Below, piece by piece: positions 30,629-40,691 of a stretch of 62,903 nt of DNA. The first letter of the stretch is position 1, and the number at the start of each line of letters is the position of its first letter. The stretch is from Phycisphaerae bacterium (GTDB lineage Bacteria; Planctomycetota; Phycisphaerae; Phycisphaerales; SM1A02). Both the position numbers and the translations under genes were made by a program. The notes below the pieces were generated by a model. That model worked only from the letters and a program-made list of their open reading frames with translations. It was not told the origin of the DNA and made no database searches. The stretch spans positions 77,082 to 139,984 of the forward strand of contig PAQL01000011.1 in the NCBI GenBank assembly GCA_002709295.1, in the 5' to 3' direction.

Positions 30629-33067
30629 ATGCCCTCCCGCTTCACCGGTCGGATCCTCGCCCACCTCTCTCATGAGAGCTACCGACCCATCCCGGTCGGT
30701 GACATCCAGCGCCAGCTCCGCATCGATCCCGCGGATCACCCGGCCTTCGAGGAGGCGGTCTCGATCCTCGAACGAGAGGAGAAGGTGCAGCTCGGGGACG
30801 ACGACCGGCTGCGTCTGATGCCCTACGGCGACCACATGGAGGGGATCATCTCGATCAAGTCGCGAGGCTTCGGATTCGTGCGTCCGAAGCATCCGACCCG
30901 GGAAGGCGACCTCTTCATTCCACCGGGCGACACCCTCGATGCGATCTCCGGAGATCTCGTCCGCTGCCGGGTCTCCCGCCGCGCGGACAATCGCTTCCGC
31001 GGTCGCGGCGCGGCGGAGGCCTCTCGACGCGGCGTGGTCGGACGGGTGGTGGAGATCGTGGAACGTGGACGCTCGACCTTCGTCGGCACCCTCAAGAAGC
31101 GAGGCCGAAGCTGGGTGATCGAGCCCGACGGGAACGATCTTCGCGATCCGGTCCTGGTGCGTGATCCCCACTCGAGAAATGCCGGTGCCGGCGACAAGGT
31201 CGTCTTCGAACTCGTGGTCCACCCCGACGAACACGGACTGGGAGAGGCGGCGATCAGCGAGGTTCTCGGCGAGGCGGGCGAGCCGGATGTCGAGACCCGG
31301 GCCGTGATCGCGGCCTTCGGCCTTCGCGAGGGGTTCGACGAGGCCCTTCTCGACGAGGCTCGAGGGGCCGCCGCCGGCTTCGAGACCGACGTCGAGGACG
31401 AGTCCCTGCTTCGATCCGAGCACCGAGAGGATCTCCGGGACCGGTTCATCTTCACGATCGACCCGCCCGATGCCAGGGACTTCGACGATGCGATCTCCAT
31501 CGAGCACCACGCCGACGAGGACGAGTGGGAACTCGGGGTCCACATCGCGGACGTGGCTCACTTCGTGCAGCCGGAGAGCGAGATCGATCTCGAGGCGACC
31601 CGCCGGGGCAACAGCGTCTACCTTCCGCGGCACGTGATTCCGATGATCCCGGAGCTGCTCTCCAACGGAGTCTGCAGTCTCCAGGAGGCGGTCCCCCGGT
31701 TCACCAAGAGCGCCTTCATCCGACTCGATCGACGGGGTCGCGTGCTGAGCACCCGACTCGCTCGCACGATCATCCGTTCCCGCAAGCGGCTGACCTACCT
31801 CGAGGCCCAGGCGCTCATCGACGGCGACCAGCGGGAGGCCCGGAAGCACGCCCGGACCGAGCCGGTCTACGAGCCGGATCTGCTCGAGGCCCTCAGTCGT
31901 GCGGATCGCCTCGCGAAGATCATCAGGAAACGCCGTTTCTCACACGGCATGCTGGTCCTCGGACTTCCGGAATTCGAGCTCGTGTTCGACGATGACGGGC
32001 ATGTGATCGACGCACAGCCCGAGGACGACGCGTTCACCCACACCATCATCGAGATGTTCATGGTCGAGGCGAACGAGGCGGTAGCCCGGACCTTCGCCGA
32101 TCTCGATCTCCCCCTGATCCGGCGAACCCACCCGGAGCCGGCGTTCCATGACGTCGAGGAACTTCGTCAGTACGCGAGAATCGTCGGTTTCAACCTGCCC
32201 GAGGAACCGGACCGGAACGACCTGCGAGCCCTCCTGGATGCGACCCGCGACAGTCCCGCGGCGAGAGCGATCCACTTCTCCGTGCTGCGGACCCTGACCA
32301 AGGCGATCTACTCACCGGCCCTGATCGGTCATTTCGCCCTCGCCAGCGATCACTACGCGCACTTCACCAGTCCGATCCGTCGATACCCCGACCTTCTCGT
32401 GCACCGGGCCATCGACGCCCTGCTCGACCACACCGAGGGTGGCCGGATCCCAGGTGGGAAGGCACGGAATCGTCTGCGTGAACTGCTGGCGGGAGACGAT
32501 CGGATCATCGACGAGAATCGACTCCTCGAGATCGGCCGGCACTGCTCCGAGACCGAGGTGAACGCCGAGAAGGCCGAGCGGGAGCTCCGCACCTTCCTCG
32601 TGCTCCAGTTCATCGCGGAAGAGCACCTCGGGGACGAACTTCCGGGCGTGGTGACCGGCGTGAACCCCAACGGAGCCATCCACGTCAGTCTCGATCGATA
32701 TCTGGTCGACGGCCTGGCGAGGGCGGACGAGATCGCGGCTCGCTCCTCCGGACGAGAGGATCGATGGGATCGGGACGAACGCTCGGGAAGACTCGTGGCC
32801 CGGAGAAGTGGAGCGAGCATCGGACTCGGTGATGCGGTCCGGGTCAGGATCATGCGATCGGATCCCGATGCCCGACAGCTCGACCTCGCGATCATCGAAC
32901 TGGTGGACCGGGCCCCCATGGTGGCCAGCAGCCGTGGGCGTGGCGGCCGCGGATCGGACGACCGGAAGGATGGACGAGGGCGAGGACGAGGACGCGGGGC
33001 CGGTGGTGACACCGGTGGCCGCAAGGGCAAGGGGAAGGGCCGGAACAAGGGCAGACGCCGACACTGA
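30629..33067 (+). CDS. rnr: Ribonuclease R
   Basis: 812 residues, as in E. coli RNase R. It is a processive 3'-5' exoribonuclease that degrades structured RNA. The order is an N-terminal winged-helix region (RILAHLSHESYRPIPVGDI), cold-shock domains (about 70-230), and the RNB catalytic domain with IDPPDARDFDDAISIEHH near residue 278, where the Asp residues bind magnesium. YAHFTSPIRRYPDLLVHR (near 580) is the conserved RNB C-terminal motif. An S1 domain follows and the tail is strongly basic (GRKGKGKGRNKGRRRH). The start has TAGCAT 6 nt upstream and no ribosome site. Confidence 0.96.
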   Translation: MPSRFTGRILAHLSHESYRPIPVGDIQRQLRIDPADHPAFEEAVSILEREEKVQLGDDDRLRLMPYGDHMEGIISIKSRGFGFVRPKHPTREGDLFIPPGDTLDAISGDLVRCRVSRRADNRFRGRGAAEASRRGVVGRVVEIVERGRSTFVGTLKKRGRSWVIEPDGNDLRDPVLVRDPHSRNAGAGDKVVFELVVHPDEHGLGEAAISEVLGEAGEPDVETRAVIAAFGLREGFDEALLDEARGAAAGFETDVEDESLLRSEHREDLRDRFIFTIDPPDARDFDDAISIEHHADEDEWELGVHIADVAHFVQPESEIDLEATRRGNSVYLPRHVIPMIPELLSNGVCSLQEAVPRFTKSAFIRLDRRGRVLSTRLARTIIRSRKRLTYLEAQALIDGDQREARKHARTEPVYEPDLLEALSRADRLAKIIRKRRFSHGMLVLGLPEFELVFDDDGHVIDAQPEDDAFTHTIIEMFMVEANEAVARTFADLDLPLIRRTHPEPAFHDVEELRQYARIVGFNLPEEPDRNDLRALLDATRDSPAARAIHFSVLRTLTKAIYSPALIGHFALASDHYAHFTSPIRRYPDLLVHRAIDALLDHTEGGRIPGGKARNRLRELLAGDDRIIDENRLLEIGRHCSETEVNAEKAERELRTFLVLQFIAEEHLGDELPGVVTGVNPNGAIHVSLDRYLVDGLARADEIAARSSGREDRWDRDERSGRLVARRSGASIGLGDAVRVRIMRSDPDARQLDLAIIELVDRAPMVASSRGRGGRGSDDRKDGRGRGRGRGAGGDTGGRKGKGKGRNKGRRRH

Positions 33068-33118
33068 TCGGCGTTTCGGCCGGACCAGGGTCGGAAGACG
33101 TCCGCCCCGGATGCAGAT

Positions 33119-33289
33119 TCAGAAGGACTTCAGGAAGCGATCCTCATCGGGGGTCAGCCAGGCGTTCCCCATCGAGATCTGCTCGTTCACGCCATCTCGA
33201 AGGAACCGGGCGGCATCCAGATCCTGATCGTCGATGCAGGCCCGGATCGCGAGCAGCAGTTCGCTGGTGGTGGTGGTGGTGTCAGGCAT
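33119..33289 (-). CDS. Small acidic hypothetical protein
   Basis: 56 residues, with a perfect GGAGGAG site 5 nt before the ATG at 33289. After five Thr residues (a run of ACC codons) comes a short helical sequence ELLLAIRACIDDQD, followed by FLRDGVNEQISMGNAWLTPDEDRFLKSF. It contains no signal or membrane segment. No family is recognised. The ribosome site and natural composition make it likely to be real. It is preceded by a gene-free stretch with several hairpins. Confidence 0.5.
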   Translation of the reverse strand: MPDTTTTTSELLLAIRACIDDQDLDAARFLRDGVNEQISMGNAWLTPDEDRFLKSF

Positions 33290-33543
33290 CGTTCTCCTCC
33301 ATTCATGAGGTCGGAATCGTCCGACTTCGGGGGTTGCAGGCCCTCAAGGGGGCCTTCACTACCCGGTAGGCCGCTCGAGACGGATCGTGACAGTCGATCC
33401 TGAAGAACCGCCTTCACGGCCGGTTTGCGGGGATCGAGACCCCGCCCGAAGTGGTCGGCCGGGAAATTCGGGCACAGATCCCTCCGAGAGGGATCCCGGG
33501 TTCAGAATGTCCGCTCACTCGAGGGCCCGGTCACGAAAACGAC
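33290..33543. other. Gene-free stretch with five perfect inverted repeats
   Basis: This 254-base region holds five perfect inverted repeats in a row: GTCGGA/TCCGAC (33310-33325), AGGCCC/GGGCCT (33338-33355), GGATCG/CGATCC (33382-33400), GCGGGG/CCCCGC (33427-33445) and GATCCCTC/GAGGGATC with a 3-nt loop (33477-33495). It could be a structured leader of the small minus-strand gene, an RNA gene, or a set of terminators and operators. None of the RNA families I know was recognised. Confidence 0.4.
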
Positions 33544-34830
33544 ATGTCGATGAACACCATGCGGAGCGGGTGGGCCTGCTCCATGCTCCTCTCCGCTCCG
33601 CTTCACGCCCTTCCGGCCACCACACCACCGATCCCTTCCATCCCGATGAGCGACGTCGCGATCCGGATCCCGGCACCACTCGGGCTGCCCAACCCCGCCC
33701 GCTTCGGGATCGCCGTCGCCATGGATGAAGACCGGCTCTTCATCGGATGCGACGGACGCCGGGACGGCATCCCACTCGAGGGACAGGTCCTGGTCTACGA
33801 ACCCGACTCGATCGGATCCTGGACCTGGACCGGCACCCTGACCCCTCCGGAATCGGAGATCGGAGACGAATTCGGTGGCGTTCTCGCCCTCGATGGAAAC
33901 CACCTCGTCATCGGCGCCCCGGGAAGCGATGGCCATCGAGGCGGAGCCTGGTACGTCGATCTCGACGCCCTCGGAGATCCGCTCCAGTCCATGAAGCGGA
34001 TTCCGATTCCCGACCCCCTTCCCGGTGACCGCTTCGGAGAATCCATCGCCATTCACGCGAACACGATCGCGATCGGTGCTCCGCGGGCGGACGTCGGCGG
34101 GTTTCCGGATCGAGGCCGGGTCGTCACCGCGACGATCACACCTCACGGCCCTCGGCCTCTGGGGGAACCGATTCCGGGAAGACCGGGGACGGGACTCCGG
34201 TTCGGCTGGTCGGTGGCGATCGGAACCATGCTGCACATCGGTGCCCCCGGAGCGGATGCACCCGATCCTCGAGGGGATCATCGAATCGATCGTGCCGGTG
34301 CGGTCATCGGCTTCGAGCTGGATGCACCCCATCGACGACTCGGTCCCCGGCACCGTCCACAGGCGATGCGCCTCGAACGCTTCGGCACCTGCCTCTCGAC
34401 GGTCGGCGAGGACGTCGTCCTCGTCGGATCGCCACGCGCGATGCTCGACGATGTTCGCTGCGGAACCGTCAGCCTCCTCCTCGAAGACCGGACCGCCGAG
34501 ATCGGAGCCGCTTTCCAACCGGATTCGAACCTGGGCGAGCCGCTGGTGAGCGACGACTCGATCTTCGCGACCGGCATGCCGGGCCGCCGCGACCTCATGG
34601 GAAGGGCGAACCCCTGTGTCCGGCTGGGCAGACTCCTCCCCGACCGACCGGTTCCCACCGTCGATCTCCTTCTGGACGACCGCGAACGGACCTTCATCTC
34701 CCTGTCCCTCTCCGCCTCCGGCGGACGGATCGCGATCGGATCACCGGACCCCGCGATCGACGACGGACCGGTGGTGCCGGGCGAGGTGCATCTGATTCGT
34801 CTCGACCCGATCCTGCGTCGCTCCCGCTGA
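33544..34830 (+). CDS. Secreted FG-GAP-like beta-propeller protein
   Basis: 428 residues. After a short signal-like N-terminus, at least five repeats of the FG-GAP pattern can be read: ARFGIAVAMDEDRLFIGCDG, DEFGGVLALDGNHLVIGAPG, DRFGESIAIHANTIAIGAPR, LRFGWSVAIGTMLHIGAPG and ERFGTCLSTVGEDVVLVGSP, plus a weaker sixth. The spacing of about 50-65 residues fits a seven-bladed propeller as in integrin alpha. Such proteins are abundant in Planctomycetes as extracellular or surface proteins. The start at 33544 has no clear ribosome site, and ATG 33550 is equally possible. Confidence 0.7.
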   Translation: MSMNTMRSGWACSMLLSAPLHALPATTPPIPSIPMSDVAIRIPAPLGLPNPARFGIAVAMDEDRLFIGCDGRRDGIPLEGQVLVYEPDSIGSWTWTGTLTPPESEIGDEFGGVLALDGNHLVIGAPGSDGHRGGAWYVDLDALGDPLQSMKRIPIPDPLPGDRFGESIAIHANTIAIGAPRADVGGFPDRGRVVTATITPHGPRPLGEPIPGRPGTGLRFGWSVAIGTMLHIGAPGADAPDPRGDHRIDRAGAVIGFELDAPHRRLGPRHRPQAMRLERFGTCLSTVGEDVVLVGSPRAMLDDVRCGTVSLLLEDRTAEIGAAFQPDSNLGEPLVSDDSIFATGMPGRRDLMGRANPCVRLGRLLPDRPVPTVDLLLDDRERTFISLSLSASGGRIAIGSPDPAIDDGPVVPGEVHLIRLDPILRRSR

Positions 34831-34852
34831 CCCGCGGAACGGTCGACTGCGA

Positions 34853-35992
34853 TCATCCCCCGATGCCGACCGCCTCCTCGGAAGCGTAGAAGCGTTCGAT
34901 CACCGCGGACCAGGCCTCCATGGAATCCGCCTCGATGAAGGCACGCTTCACAAGGTCCGGACGAGGATGCAGGGCGGCGAACTTGATCCCGAACTTCCTC
35001 ATCTGACGGCTTGCCACGCGTTCTCCATGGATCACCCGGGCGAACTCGAGATGCTGCTCCAGCGTCCGCCTCTGATCGTCCAGCATGGGCGCCGCCGGCT
35101 CCTCGCCTCGCATCAGATCACGAGCCTGACGGAAGATCCACGGATTGCCGATGCATCCCCTCGCGACCGACACGCCCGAGACGCCGGTGAGGGCGATCAT
35201 CGCGAAGATGTCCTCCACGGTCCAGACGTCCCCGGAACCGAAGAAGATCCGGTCCGGATGTCGATCGCGAAGATCGCGCAGGAACTCCCACCGTCCGGGA
35301 CCGATGTACCGCTGTTCGACGGTTCGACAGTGGACGGTGGTCCAGGCACAGCCGAGGTCGTAGGCCGCATCGAAGATCCGTTCGAAACTGGCGGCCATCG
35401 TGGTCGAGTCGTCCCACGCCCGACGAAGCTTGACCGTGACCGGTACCGTCCCCGCCACGCCTCGAACCGCCTCGAGCACCGCGATCGCCTGGTCGGGGTG
35501 GGCGAGGAAGTGTCCCCCCCGCGCCTTCTTCTTGATCTTCTTGACCGGACAGGCGAGGTTCACATCGATGACGTCGTATCCCATCCCGAGCAGGATCGAC
35601 GCTCCCTCCGCCATCTCCCCCGGATCGGTGCCCATGATCTGACCGGCGATCGGATGATCGTCGAGACCCGCGGCACGGTTGTTCGTCAGATCGCCCATGC
35701 CGCACTCCGAGGCGATGAGGTCGGGATCCTCCTTGCGACGACCCTTGCCGCCGTTGACCAGGGTCCGGTCGAGAAGGGCCTCGGTCACGCAGAAGGGGCA
35801 GCCATGGCTTCGAGCGACCAGTCGCATCGCTCCATCGGAGTATCCGGCGAGTCCCGCCTGAAAGAACGGCGCATCGAATCCGGGGACCAGCTCGGTGATC
35901 CGAGGGTCGATCCGGGTCGTGGCGGCGATCTCCCGGATCGGCCGCGGCAGGAGACGGCTCGGCACGCCGTCGGGTCGTAATCCGACGCTCAT
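34853..35992 (-). CDS. dus: tRNA-dihydrouridine synthase
   Basis: 379 residues. Dus enzymes reduce uridine in the tRNA D-loop with FMN. Family motifs are present: APFFQAGLAGYSDGAMRLV near the N-terminus, QIMGTDPGEMAEGA, DVIDVNLACPVKKIKKKARGG with the catalytic Cys in NLACPVKK, VTVKLRRAWDD, TTVHCRTVEQRYIG and FFGSGDVWTVEDIFAM with SVARGCIGNPWIF. Among Dus classes it looks most like DusB. The start at 35992 has TACGAT ending 6 nt upstream and no ribosome site. Confidence 0.9.
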   Translation of the reverse strand: MSVGLRPDGVPSRLLPRPIREIAATTRIDPRITELVPGFDAPFFQAGLAGYSDGAMRLVARSHGCPFCVTEALLDRTLVNGGKGRRKEDPDLIASECGMGDLTNNRAAGLDDHPIAGQIMGTDPGEMAEGASILLGMGYDVIDVNLACPVKKIKKKARGGHFLAHPDQAIAVLEAVRGVAGTVPVTVKLRRAWDDSTTMAASFERIFDAAYDLGCAWTTVHCRTVEQRYIGPGRWEFLRDLRDRHPDRIFFGSGDVWTVEDIFAMIALTGVSGVSVARGCIGNPWIFRQARDLMRGEEPAAPMLDDQRRTLEQHLEFARVIHGERVASRQMRKFGIKFAALHPRPDLVKRAFIEADSMEAWSAVIERFYASEEAVGIGG

Positions 35993-35998
35993 GCCCCG

Positions 35999-36004
35999 AT
36001 CGTA
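35999..36004 (-). promoter_or_regulatory. -10 box of leaderless dus gene
   Basis: TACGAT on the minus strand, then CGGGGC, then the ATG at 35992. It shares this intergenic space with the divergent lipoprotein gene. Confidence 0.5.
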
Positions 36005-36034
36005 GCACGGGAACCCCGCCCCTCCCCCCTCCGA

Positions 36035-36040
36035 TACCAT
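36035..36040 (+). promoter_or_regulatory. -10 box of leaderless lipoprotein gene
   Basis: TACCAT followed by 7 nt and a GTG at 36048. The ATG at 36039 overlaps this box, so the GTG is the better start if the box is real. Confidence 0.4.
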
Positions 36041-36047
36041 GCTCCTC

Positions 36048-36530
36048 GTGAACCCCACCCCGATCCACCCCGCACGACGATCCAATCCCCTTCACGGCTT
36101 CCTTCGCGGATCCATGATCGCCGGGGCGGCATTCCTCGTGCTCGGACTCCAGTCCTGCAGCGGACGACGGTACGAGCCGTCCCTCGCCACCCGACCATAT
36201 CCCGTGATGCTCGATCAGGATCGGATGGTCGACGTGCAGGTGTTCCGTGACGGTGGCGACCTGATCATCACCAATGCGTCTCCCCAGTCGTTCATCGATT
36301 TCGACCTCTGGATCAATCGACGCTACATGCTGTACGTCGATCGCCTCGAGGCGGGAGAGACCCGGACCTTCGCGTTCGGCGACTTCTTCGACCAGTGGGG
36401 GGAGAGTCCCGTGGCGGGCGGCTTCTTCCGTACCGAGATCCCGACTCCGATCGTGCTGGTCCAGATCCAGATCGGAGAAGAGACCCCCCTCCTCGGAGCG
36501 GTCTCGGTTCCCGAGGAAGGTCGCTACTAG
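36048..36530 (+). CDS. Hypothetical lipoprotein
   Basis: 160 residues from GTG 36048. The signal region GSMIAGAAFLVLGLQSC ends in a lipobox at Cys (about residue 38). The mature part has a beta-rich pattern with VDVQVFRDGGDLIITNASPQSF and DFDLWINRRYMLYVDRLEAGE, resembling small immunoglobulin-like lipoproteins seen in planctomycetes. Function unknown. It is transcribed divergently from dus. Confidence 0.6.
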   Translation: MNPTPIHPARRSNPLHGFLRGSMIAGAAFLVLGLQSCSGRRYEPSLATRPYPVMLDQDRMVDVQVFRDGGDLIITNASPQSFIDFDLWINRRYMLYVDRLEAGETRTFAFGDFFDQWGESPVAGGFFRTEIPTPIVLVQIQIGEETPLLGAVSVPEEGRY

Positions 36531-36643
36531 GCGACGCCGCGCAGTCCCTCGAACCAACGGACGACACGATCGGGGTCGGCGGTGACCGGTCCCGGACTGG
36601 CGTCGGGCCGGACCACGGCGATGTGACGCGACGACATGTCCAT
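36527..36643 (-). CDS. Possible 38-residue ORF after the sulfatase gene
   Basis: A short minus-strand frame from ATG 36643 to TAG 36527, overlapping the stop of the convergent lipoprotein gene by 4 nt. It reads partly like protein (RHIAVVRPDASPGPVTADP, VVRWFEGLRGV). No clear ribosome site is visible beyond GAGAG. It may be a small gene, a decayed remnant or chance. Listed only because no better explanation fills this gap. Confidence 0.2.
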   Translation of the reverse strand: MDMSSRHIAVVRPDASPGPVTADPDRVVRWFEGLRGVA

Positions 36644-36696
36644 CGACGCTCTCAGGGTTGCATCACGATCCTCGGAGGGACCGGTTCTCCGACGTC

Positions 36697-38160
36697 CTAT
36701 TCCTGCTTCTCAGGTGCGGGAACCTTCCGAGGAGGCCGGACCTCGTCCCCCGTCATGTCGTTCAACGTGTCGCCCAGGCGGCGACGGGCGTCATCGGCGA
36801 GCGTGGTCATCCTCGCCAGGACCTCCGGGTGTTCACCGGAGACGTCGGTGGTCTCGTTCGGGTCCGACTCCATGTCGAACAGCTCCAGACCGATCCTCAT
36901 CCCGTAGTTGTATTTCGTGGGCCGCCCGTTGTTCCCACCCGGACGACCTTCGAGGGACCGGTAGGAATGAGGGAAGTGGAGCTTCCATCGGCCCATGCGC
37001 ATCGCCTGAAGCTCGTCATTCCGGTACCAGAAGAACAGGGCCTCGTGCGGGTCCGGAGCGGTCCGGGATCCGGATAGCTGGGGAACGATCGATCGACCGT
37101 CGATCTTGCGGGTCGGATGTTCACCGCCGGTCAGTTCCACGATCGTCGGAAGCACGTCGATCATCATCGCCGGCTGGCTGCACACCGAGCCCTGCGGCAC
37201 CAGCGGTGGATACCGCACGATCATCGGAACCCGGACGCCTCCCTCGAAGGTGGTTCCCTTCCCCTCCCGGAGCCCGCCGGTGGTGCCGGCGTGATCGCCG
37301 TAGCTCAGCCAGGGTCCGTTGTCGCTGGTGAAGATGAAGATCGTCTCGTCGAGGATGCCGTGACGCTCTAGCGCCTCCCGGATCCGACCGACTGACCAGT
37401 CGATCTCCTTGATGACGTCTCCGTACGGTCCGAACATCGTGCTCTGACGGAACGCCGGCCCCGCACCCAGCGGGACGTGCGGCATGGAGTGAGGCACGTA
37501 GAGCAGAAAGCGGCCGTCGGCGTTCCGGTCGATGAAGTCGACGGCGCGCTCGGTCAGCTCGCGAGTGATCAGATCCTGACCGTCGAGATCGTCGATGTAC
37601 TCGATCGGTCCGCAGCCGGACTCCACGTCACCGGCGTAGATCGGAAGACGGGGCCATGCCTTCGGTGATTCCGGATGTCCGGGCCACATGTCGTTGGAGT
37701 ACGGGATGCCGTAGTACTCGTCGAATCCCTGCCGGGTCGGGACGAACGGATCCAGATGCCCCAGGTGCCACTTTCCGTAGCACGCGGTGGCGTATCCGAG
37801 CGGCTTGACCACCTCGGCGATGGTGTGTTCATCGGGATCGAGCCCGGATCTCGAACTCGGCACGAGCGCCCCCCGGATGCCGACCCGGTTCGCATAGCAA
37901 CCGGTCAGCAGGGAGGCCCGGGATGCCGAACACACCGGCTGACTCGCGTAGAAGTCGGTGAAGCGCATCCCCTCCGCGGCCAGGCGATCGATGTGAGGCG
38001 TGGGGATCTCCTCCGACCCCTGACAGGAGAGGTCGCCCCATCCCTGATCATCGGTGAAGATCACGACCACGTTGGGTGGGGTGGCCGGGAGAGGCTTTCC
38101 GAACCCGCATGCGAGGGTGAAAAGCAGGGCTGGAACGATCATGGAGGTGTGCCGCGTCAT
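36697..38160 (-). CDS. Sulfatase (type I, formylglycine-dependent)
   Basis: 487 residues. A signal with lipobox-like LLFTLACG opens the protein. The sulfatase domain starts at PPNVVVIFTDDQGWGD (metal-binding Asp pair), followed by the active-site motif CSASRASLLTG, where Cys is converted to formylglycine (CxAxR form), GKWHLGHLDPFVPTRQGFDEYYG with the catalytic Lys-His, and FTSDNGPWL with Asp-Asn of the metal site. It hydrolyses sulfate esters, probably of algal polysaccharides, on the outside of the inner membrane. The start has TAGGCT 6 nt upstream. Confidence 0.92.
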   Translation of the reverse strand: MTRHTSMIVPALLFTLACGFGKPLPATPPNVVVIFTDDQGWGDLSCQGSEEIPTPHIDRLAAEGMRFTDFYASQPVCSASRASLLTGCYANRVGIRGALVPSSRSGLDPDEHTIAEVVKPLGYATACYGKWHLGHLDPFVPTRQGFDEYYGIPYSNDMWPGHPESPKAWPRLPIYAGDVESGCGPIEYIDDLDGQDLITRELTERAVDFIDRNADGRFLLYVPHSMPHVPLGAGPAFRQSTMFGPYGDVIKEIDWSVGRIREALERHGILDETIFIFTSDNGPWLSYGDHAGTTGGLREGKGTTFEGGVRVPMIVRYPPLVPQGSVCSQPAMMIDVLPTIVELTGGEHPTRKIDGRSIVPQLSGSRTAPDPHEALFFWYRNDELQAMRMGRWKLHFPHSYRSLEGRPGGNNGRPTKYNYGMRIGLELFDMESDPNETTDVSGEHPEVLARMTTLADDARRRLGDTLNDMTGDEVRPPRKVPAPEKQE

Positions 38161-38166
38161 CCCCGG

Positions 38167-38172
38167 AGCCTA
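38167..38172 (-). promoter_or_regulatory. -10 box of leaderless sulfatase gene
   Basis: TAGGCT on the minus strand, then CCGGGG, then the ATG at 38160. No ribosome site is present. Confidence 0.45.
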
Positions 38173-38228
38173 CCCCCCATCACTCCCGGAGGAGTCGAAA
38201 TCCCCGACCGGAACTCCGCTTCGCGACA

Positions 38229-39158
38229 TCAATCGAGGCCGAGCTGCTTCCGCTTGGCCTCCCACTCCGCATTCTCCCGCTTGTTGCTGCTGGCCAGAGG
38301 CTTTCCGCTGCGAAGTGCCTCGATCTCGAGCCCGGTCAGCTGCATAGCGTTGATCCGGTAGTCCTCGAAGGCCTCGCATGAAAGCGGCACGATGCCCTTG
38401 ATCAGGTCGTACATCGCGGTGGCGTAGTCGCGGATCTCGATCTGGGCGTGCTCGTCCATCCGCAGCGAGAGGAAGTGCAGGATGTTGTGAAGGTCGCACT
38501 TCCAGTACCACTCCGTGAAGACGCTGACCGGGAGGGCGGCACGGGCGATCTCCCGGGCGACCCCCTTCTCGGTGAGGGAGAGATATCGCTCGTAGAGCGC
38601 CTCGGAGTCCTCGAGAAGCTTGAGGAACTCCTCGGCCGTGCCGACTTCGATCGACTCGTCTCCGCCCTGGCGGTTCGAAGTGCTCTGCTTCCGGACGTTC
38701 TCGATGCTGGGTCGGTAGAAACGATCCGGAACGATCGAGTAGCGAGCGGAGTACTCGTTGACGTTCGCCGTTCGATGACGGATCCACTGCCTCGCCACGA
38801 AGATGGGCATGGCGATGTGGAACTTGAACTCGACCATCTCGAAAGGCGTCGTATGTCGATGCCGGAGGAGATAGCGGATCAGACCCCGGTCCTCGTTGAC
38901 CTTCTTGGTGCCGGCCCCGTAGCTGACCCGCGCCGCCTGGACGATGGCGCTGTCGGCCGTCTGACCCTCGGGCACCAGACGCGGCATCGAGTCGACCAGG
39001 GCCACGAAACCGTGATCGTGAACCGGAATCTCCCAACGGGCGTCCCCGTGCATCACATCCCGGAAGGGTGCCTCGGTCGGAACGCGCTTGGCCCGCTCGG
39101 GCGGCCCCTCGATGGTCGTGGTGTCGGCTGGGTCGGGCGTCTGGGTTTCGGAGCTCAT
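38229..39158 (-). CDS. thyX: FAD-dependent thymidylate synthase ThyX
   Basis: 309 residues, somewhat longer than the usual 220-250 because of N- and C-terminal extensions. The ThyX motif RHRTANVNEYSARYS (RHRxxSxxExSxR type, with Thr in place of the first Ser) is near residue 130. Other family segments are HTTPFEMVEFKFHIAMPIF and FTEWYWKCDLHNILHFLSLR. It makes dTMP from dUMP with methylenetetrahydrofolate and FAD. No dihydrofolate reductase gene is near, in keeping with ThyX metabolism. A possible weak promoter lies upstream (GACCAT 6 nt before the ATG). Confidence 0.95.
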   Translation of the reverse strand: MSSETQTPDPADTTTIEGPPERAKRVPTEAPFRDVMHGDARWEIPVHDHGFVALVDSMPRLVPEGQTADSAIVQAARVSYGAGTKKVNEDRGLIRYLLRHRHTTPFEMVEFKFHIAMPIFVARQWIRHRTANVNEYSARYSIVPDRFYRPSIENVRKQSTSNRQGGDESIEVGTAEEFLKLLEDSEALYERYLSLTEKGVAREIARAALPVSVFTEWYWKCDLHNILHFLSLRMDEHAQIEIRDYATAMYDLIKGIVPLSCEAFEDYRINAMQLTGLEIEALRSGKPLASSNKRENAEWEAKRKQLGLD

Positions 39159-39243
39159 CGCTGCATGGTCGCAGGGCCGGGATCACAGGGCCAGCCCCCC
39201 GCACATGTCGACATCCGGCCAACAATGCGGCCTGACGGCCGGT

Positions 39244-39785
39244 TCAGCGGCCCAGCTGGTCGGCAGCTCGACGAAGCCAGCGATTCACCAGTTCGAGGGT
39301 CGTGCCACCCTCCACCAGCCCGCTGGGGCGTCCTGACACACTCAGAACGGGGGGCAGACGCCCTTCCGGGTCCCAGGAGACCTGGACGATCTCTCTGATC
39401 GCCTCGGTGTCGGGTACGGGAGCTCCCGGCTCCAGGCCTTCGAGGGCCTTCTCCCGGGTGTCCGGCCAGGCCTCCCCGGAGAGCCCGAAATCGGCCGGGC
39501 TCGACGAGCCCGTCAGTTCGGCAAGGCCGCCCTCCAGTCTCAACTGCTCCAGTCTGGGGTCCGTCTGGGACGCCTCGGAGGGGAACCGGCCGGTGGCATC
39601 CGCCTCGGCGAGTATCGACCATGCCCGGAGCCTCAGGGCATGATCGCTTCGGGCCGCCTGAAGCTTGACCCGCTCCACGACCTGGAATCCGTAGATGGTC
39701 GTACCGATCCCCGCCACCACGAAGAACGCGAGGAACACCAGGAGGAACCTTCGATTTCGCCGAGTCACTTGTGGGTCCGGAGCGG

Positions 39786-39789
<4 letters not shown>
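39244..39789 (-). CDS. Hypothetical single-pass membrane protein
   Basis: 181 residues from a GTG that overlaps the oppF stop, so it is translationally coupled to it. One helix ([20 protein letters not shown], about residues 16-35) is followed by an acidic, Leu-rich periplasmic domain with little recognisable structure. No family is recognised. Coupling to a lone peptide-transporter ATPase is unexplained. Confidence 0.6.
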
Positions 39790-40649
<860 letters not shown>

Positions 40650-40655
40650 CTCGAC

Positions 40656-40661
40656 ATCCTA
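40656..40661 (-). promoter_or_regulatory. -10 box of leaderless oppF-type gene
   Basis: TAGGAT on the minus strand, GTCGAG, then the ATG at 40649. No ribosome site. Confidence 0.5.
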
Positions 40662-40691
40662 CCGGATCACCCGGGATTTCCGCCTCCCCCA

